6,944 nucleotides of DNA from Pseudomonadota bacterium (lineage in GTDB: Bacteria > Pseudomonadota > Alphaproteobacteria > Caulobacterales > Aquidulcibacteraceae), in assembly GCA_023461135.1 (NCBI GenBank), contig JAEWNX010000456.1:1-6944 (forward strand). Direction: 5' to 3'. A program made the translations under genes and the position numbers. Under the pieces are notes generated by a model, which saw nothing but the letters and a program-made list of their open reading frames with translations, was not told the origin of the DNA and ran no database searches. Below are positions 6,681 through 6,944 of this stretch, one piece after another. Positions within the stretch are counted from its first letter, which is position 1. The number at the start of each line of letters is the position of its first letter.

Positions 6681-6711
6681 ACAAGCCCCGAAGCTGGGGT
6701 AGAGCCTGTGC

Positions 6712-6944
6712 ATGCGCGCGCTGTTGCTCATGGGTCCAACCGCCAGCGGAAAATCCGCGCTCGGCTTGACCCTGGCCGAGCGGCTGGGCGGTGAGATCGT
6801 CAACGCGGATTCCATGCAGGTGTATCGCGACTTTCGCGTGCTGACGGCGCGTCCTACCGCGGCGGAAGAGGCGCGCGCGCCGCATCACCTCTATGGCTAT
6901 GTCGACGCCGGTGAGCGGTTTTCGAGTGGGCGCTGGCTCAATGA
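6712..6944 (+). CDS. miaA: tRNA dimethylallyltransferase MiaA (3' end outside window)
   Basis: MiaA transfers a dimethylallyl group to N6 of A37 in tRNAs that read UNN codons, the first step to (ms2)i6A. Only the first 77 codons are in the window. They hold the P-loop GPTASGKS (8-15), D33-S-M-Q-V-Y38 with R39-D40, and PHHLYGYVD (57-65) followed by ERFSSGRW, all hallmark MiaA segments. ATG 6712 is the first start after the in-frame stop TAG at 6700-6702; ATG 6730 would fall immediately before the P-loop and leave out the first beta strand. No clear ribosome site is seen. The gene diverges from serB with a 44-base gap that must hold the 5' signals of both. Confidence 0.95.
   Translation, partial: MRALLLMGPTASGKSALGLTLAERLGGEIVNADSMQVYRDFRVLTARPTAAEEARAPHHLYGYVDAGERFSSGRWLN

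Noticed and set aside
6685..6700. Small inverted repeat CCCC-GAAGCT-GGGG in the serB-miaA gap as a shared operator or terminator
   Set aside because: The stem has only four GC pairs plus a possible G-U, there is no T tract, and such repeats are expected by chance in GC-rich DNA.

Overview
The window is GC-rich DNA from an alphaproteobacterium. HflC, HflK, DegP, SerB and MiaA all read as alphaproteobacterial forms. The hflK-hflC-degP / serB-miaA order is, from memory, a familiar core neighbourhood in that class, and Caulobacterales/Hyphomonadaceae-like organisms are a plausible source; the genus cannot be fixed from the sequence. The first 18 bases match the Tn5 mosaic-end sequence used in tagmentation libraries at all but one position. 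Base 1 is therefore probably a contig edge with adapter left on, and hflK is truncated there.

Layout. Bases 19-1786 (+) hold hflK (5'-truncated) and hflC, joined by a TGATG overlap; together they encode the membrane SPFH complex that regulates FtsH. A 124-bp gap follows, with a weak hairpin and a possible promoter, then degP (1911-3326, +), a periplasmic serine protease with two PDZ domains. One base separates the degP stop from the stop of an opposing block on the minus strand. Read 5'->3' that block is serB (6667-5768), an unrecognised lipoprotein (5771-5016), a HAD-family phosphatase (5015-4347) and a UbiA-family membrane prenyltransferase (4314-3328). The first three are linked by an ATGA overlap and by an abutting TAA-TTG junction, so the block looks like one operon. 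Divergent from serB across 44 bp is the start of miaA (6712 to the window end, +).

Function. HflK/HflC and DegP make an envelope protein quality-control group. SerB (last step of serine synthesis) and MiaA (tRNA A37 prenylation) are housekeeping genes. The least explained part is the lipoprotein-HAD-UbiA group placed between degP and serB. The UbiA protein resembles the decaprenyl-phosphate phosphoribosyltransferase branch of the family (Rv3806c-like), so its HAD neighbour could act on a polyprenyl-linked sugar phosphate. That is inference. I see no CRISPR array, tRNA, rRNA or insertion sequence, and no gene-free stretch longer than 300 bases.
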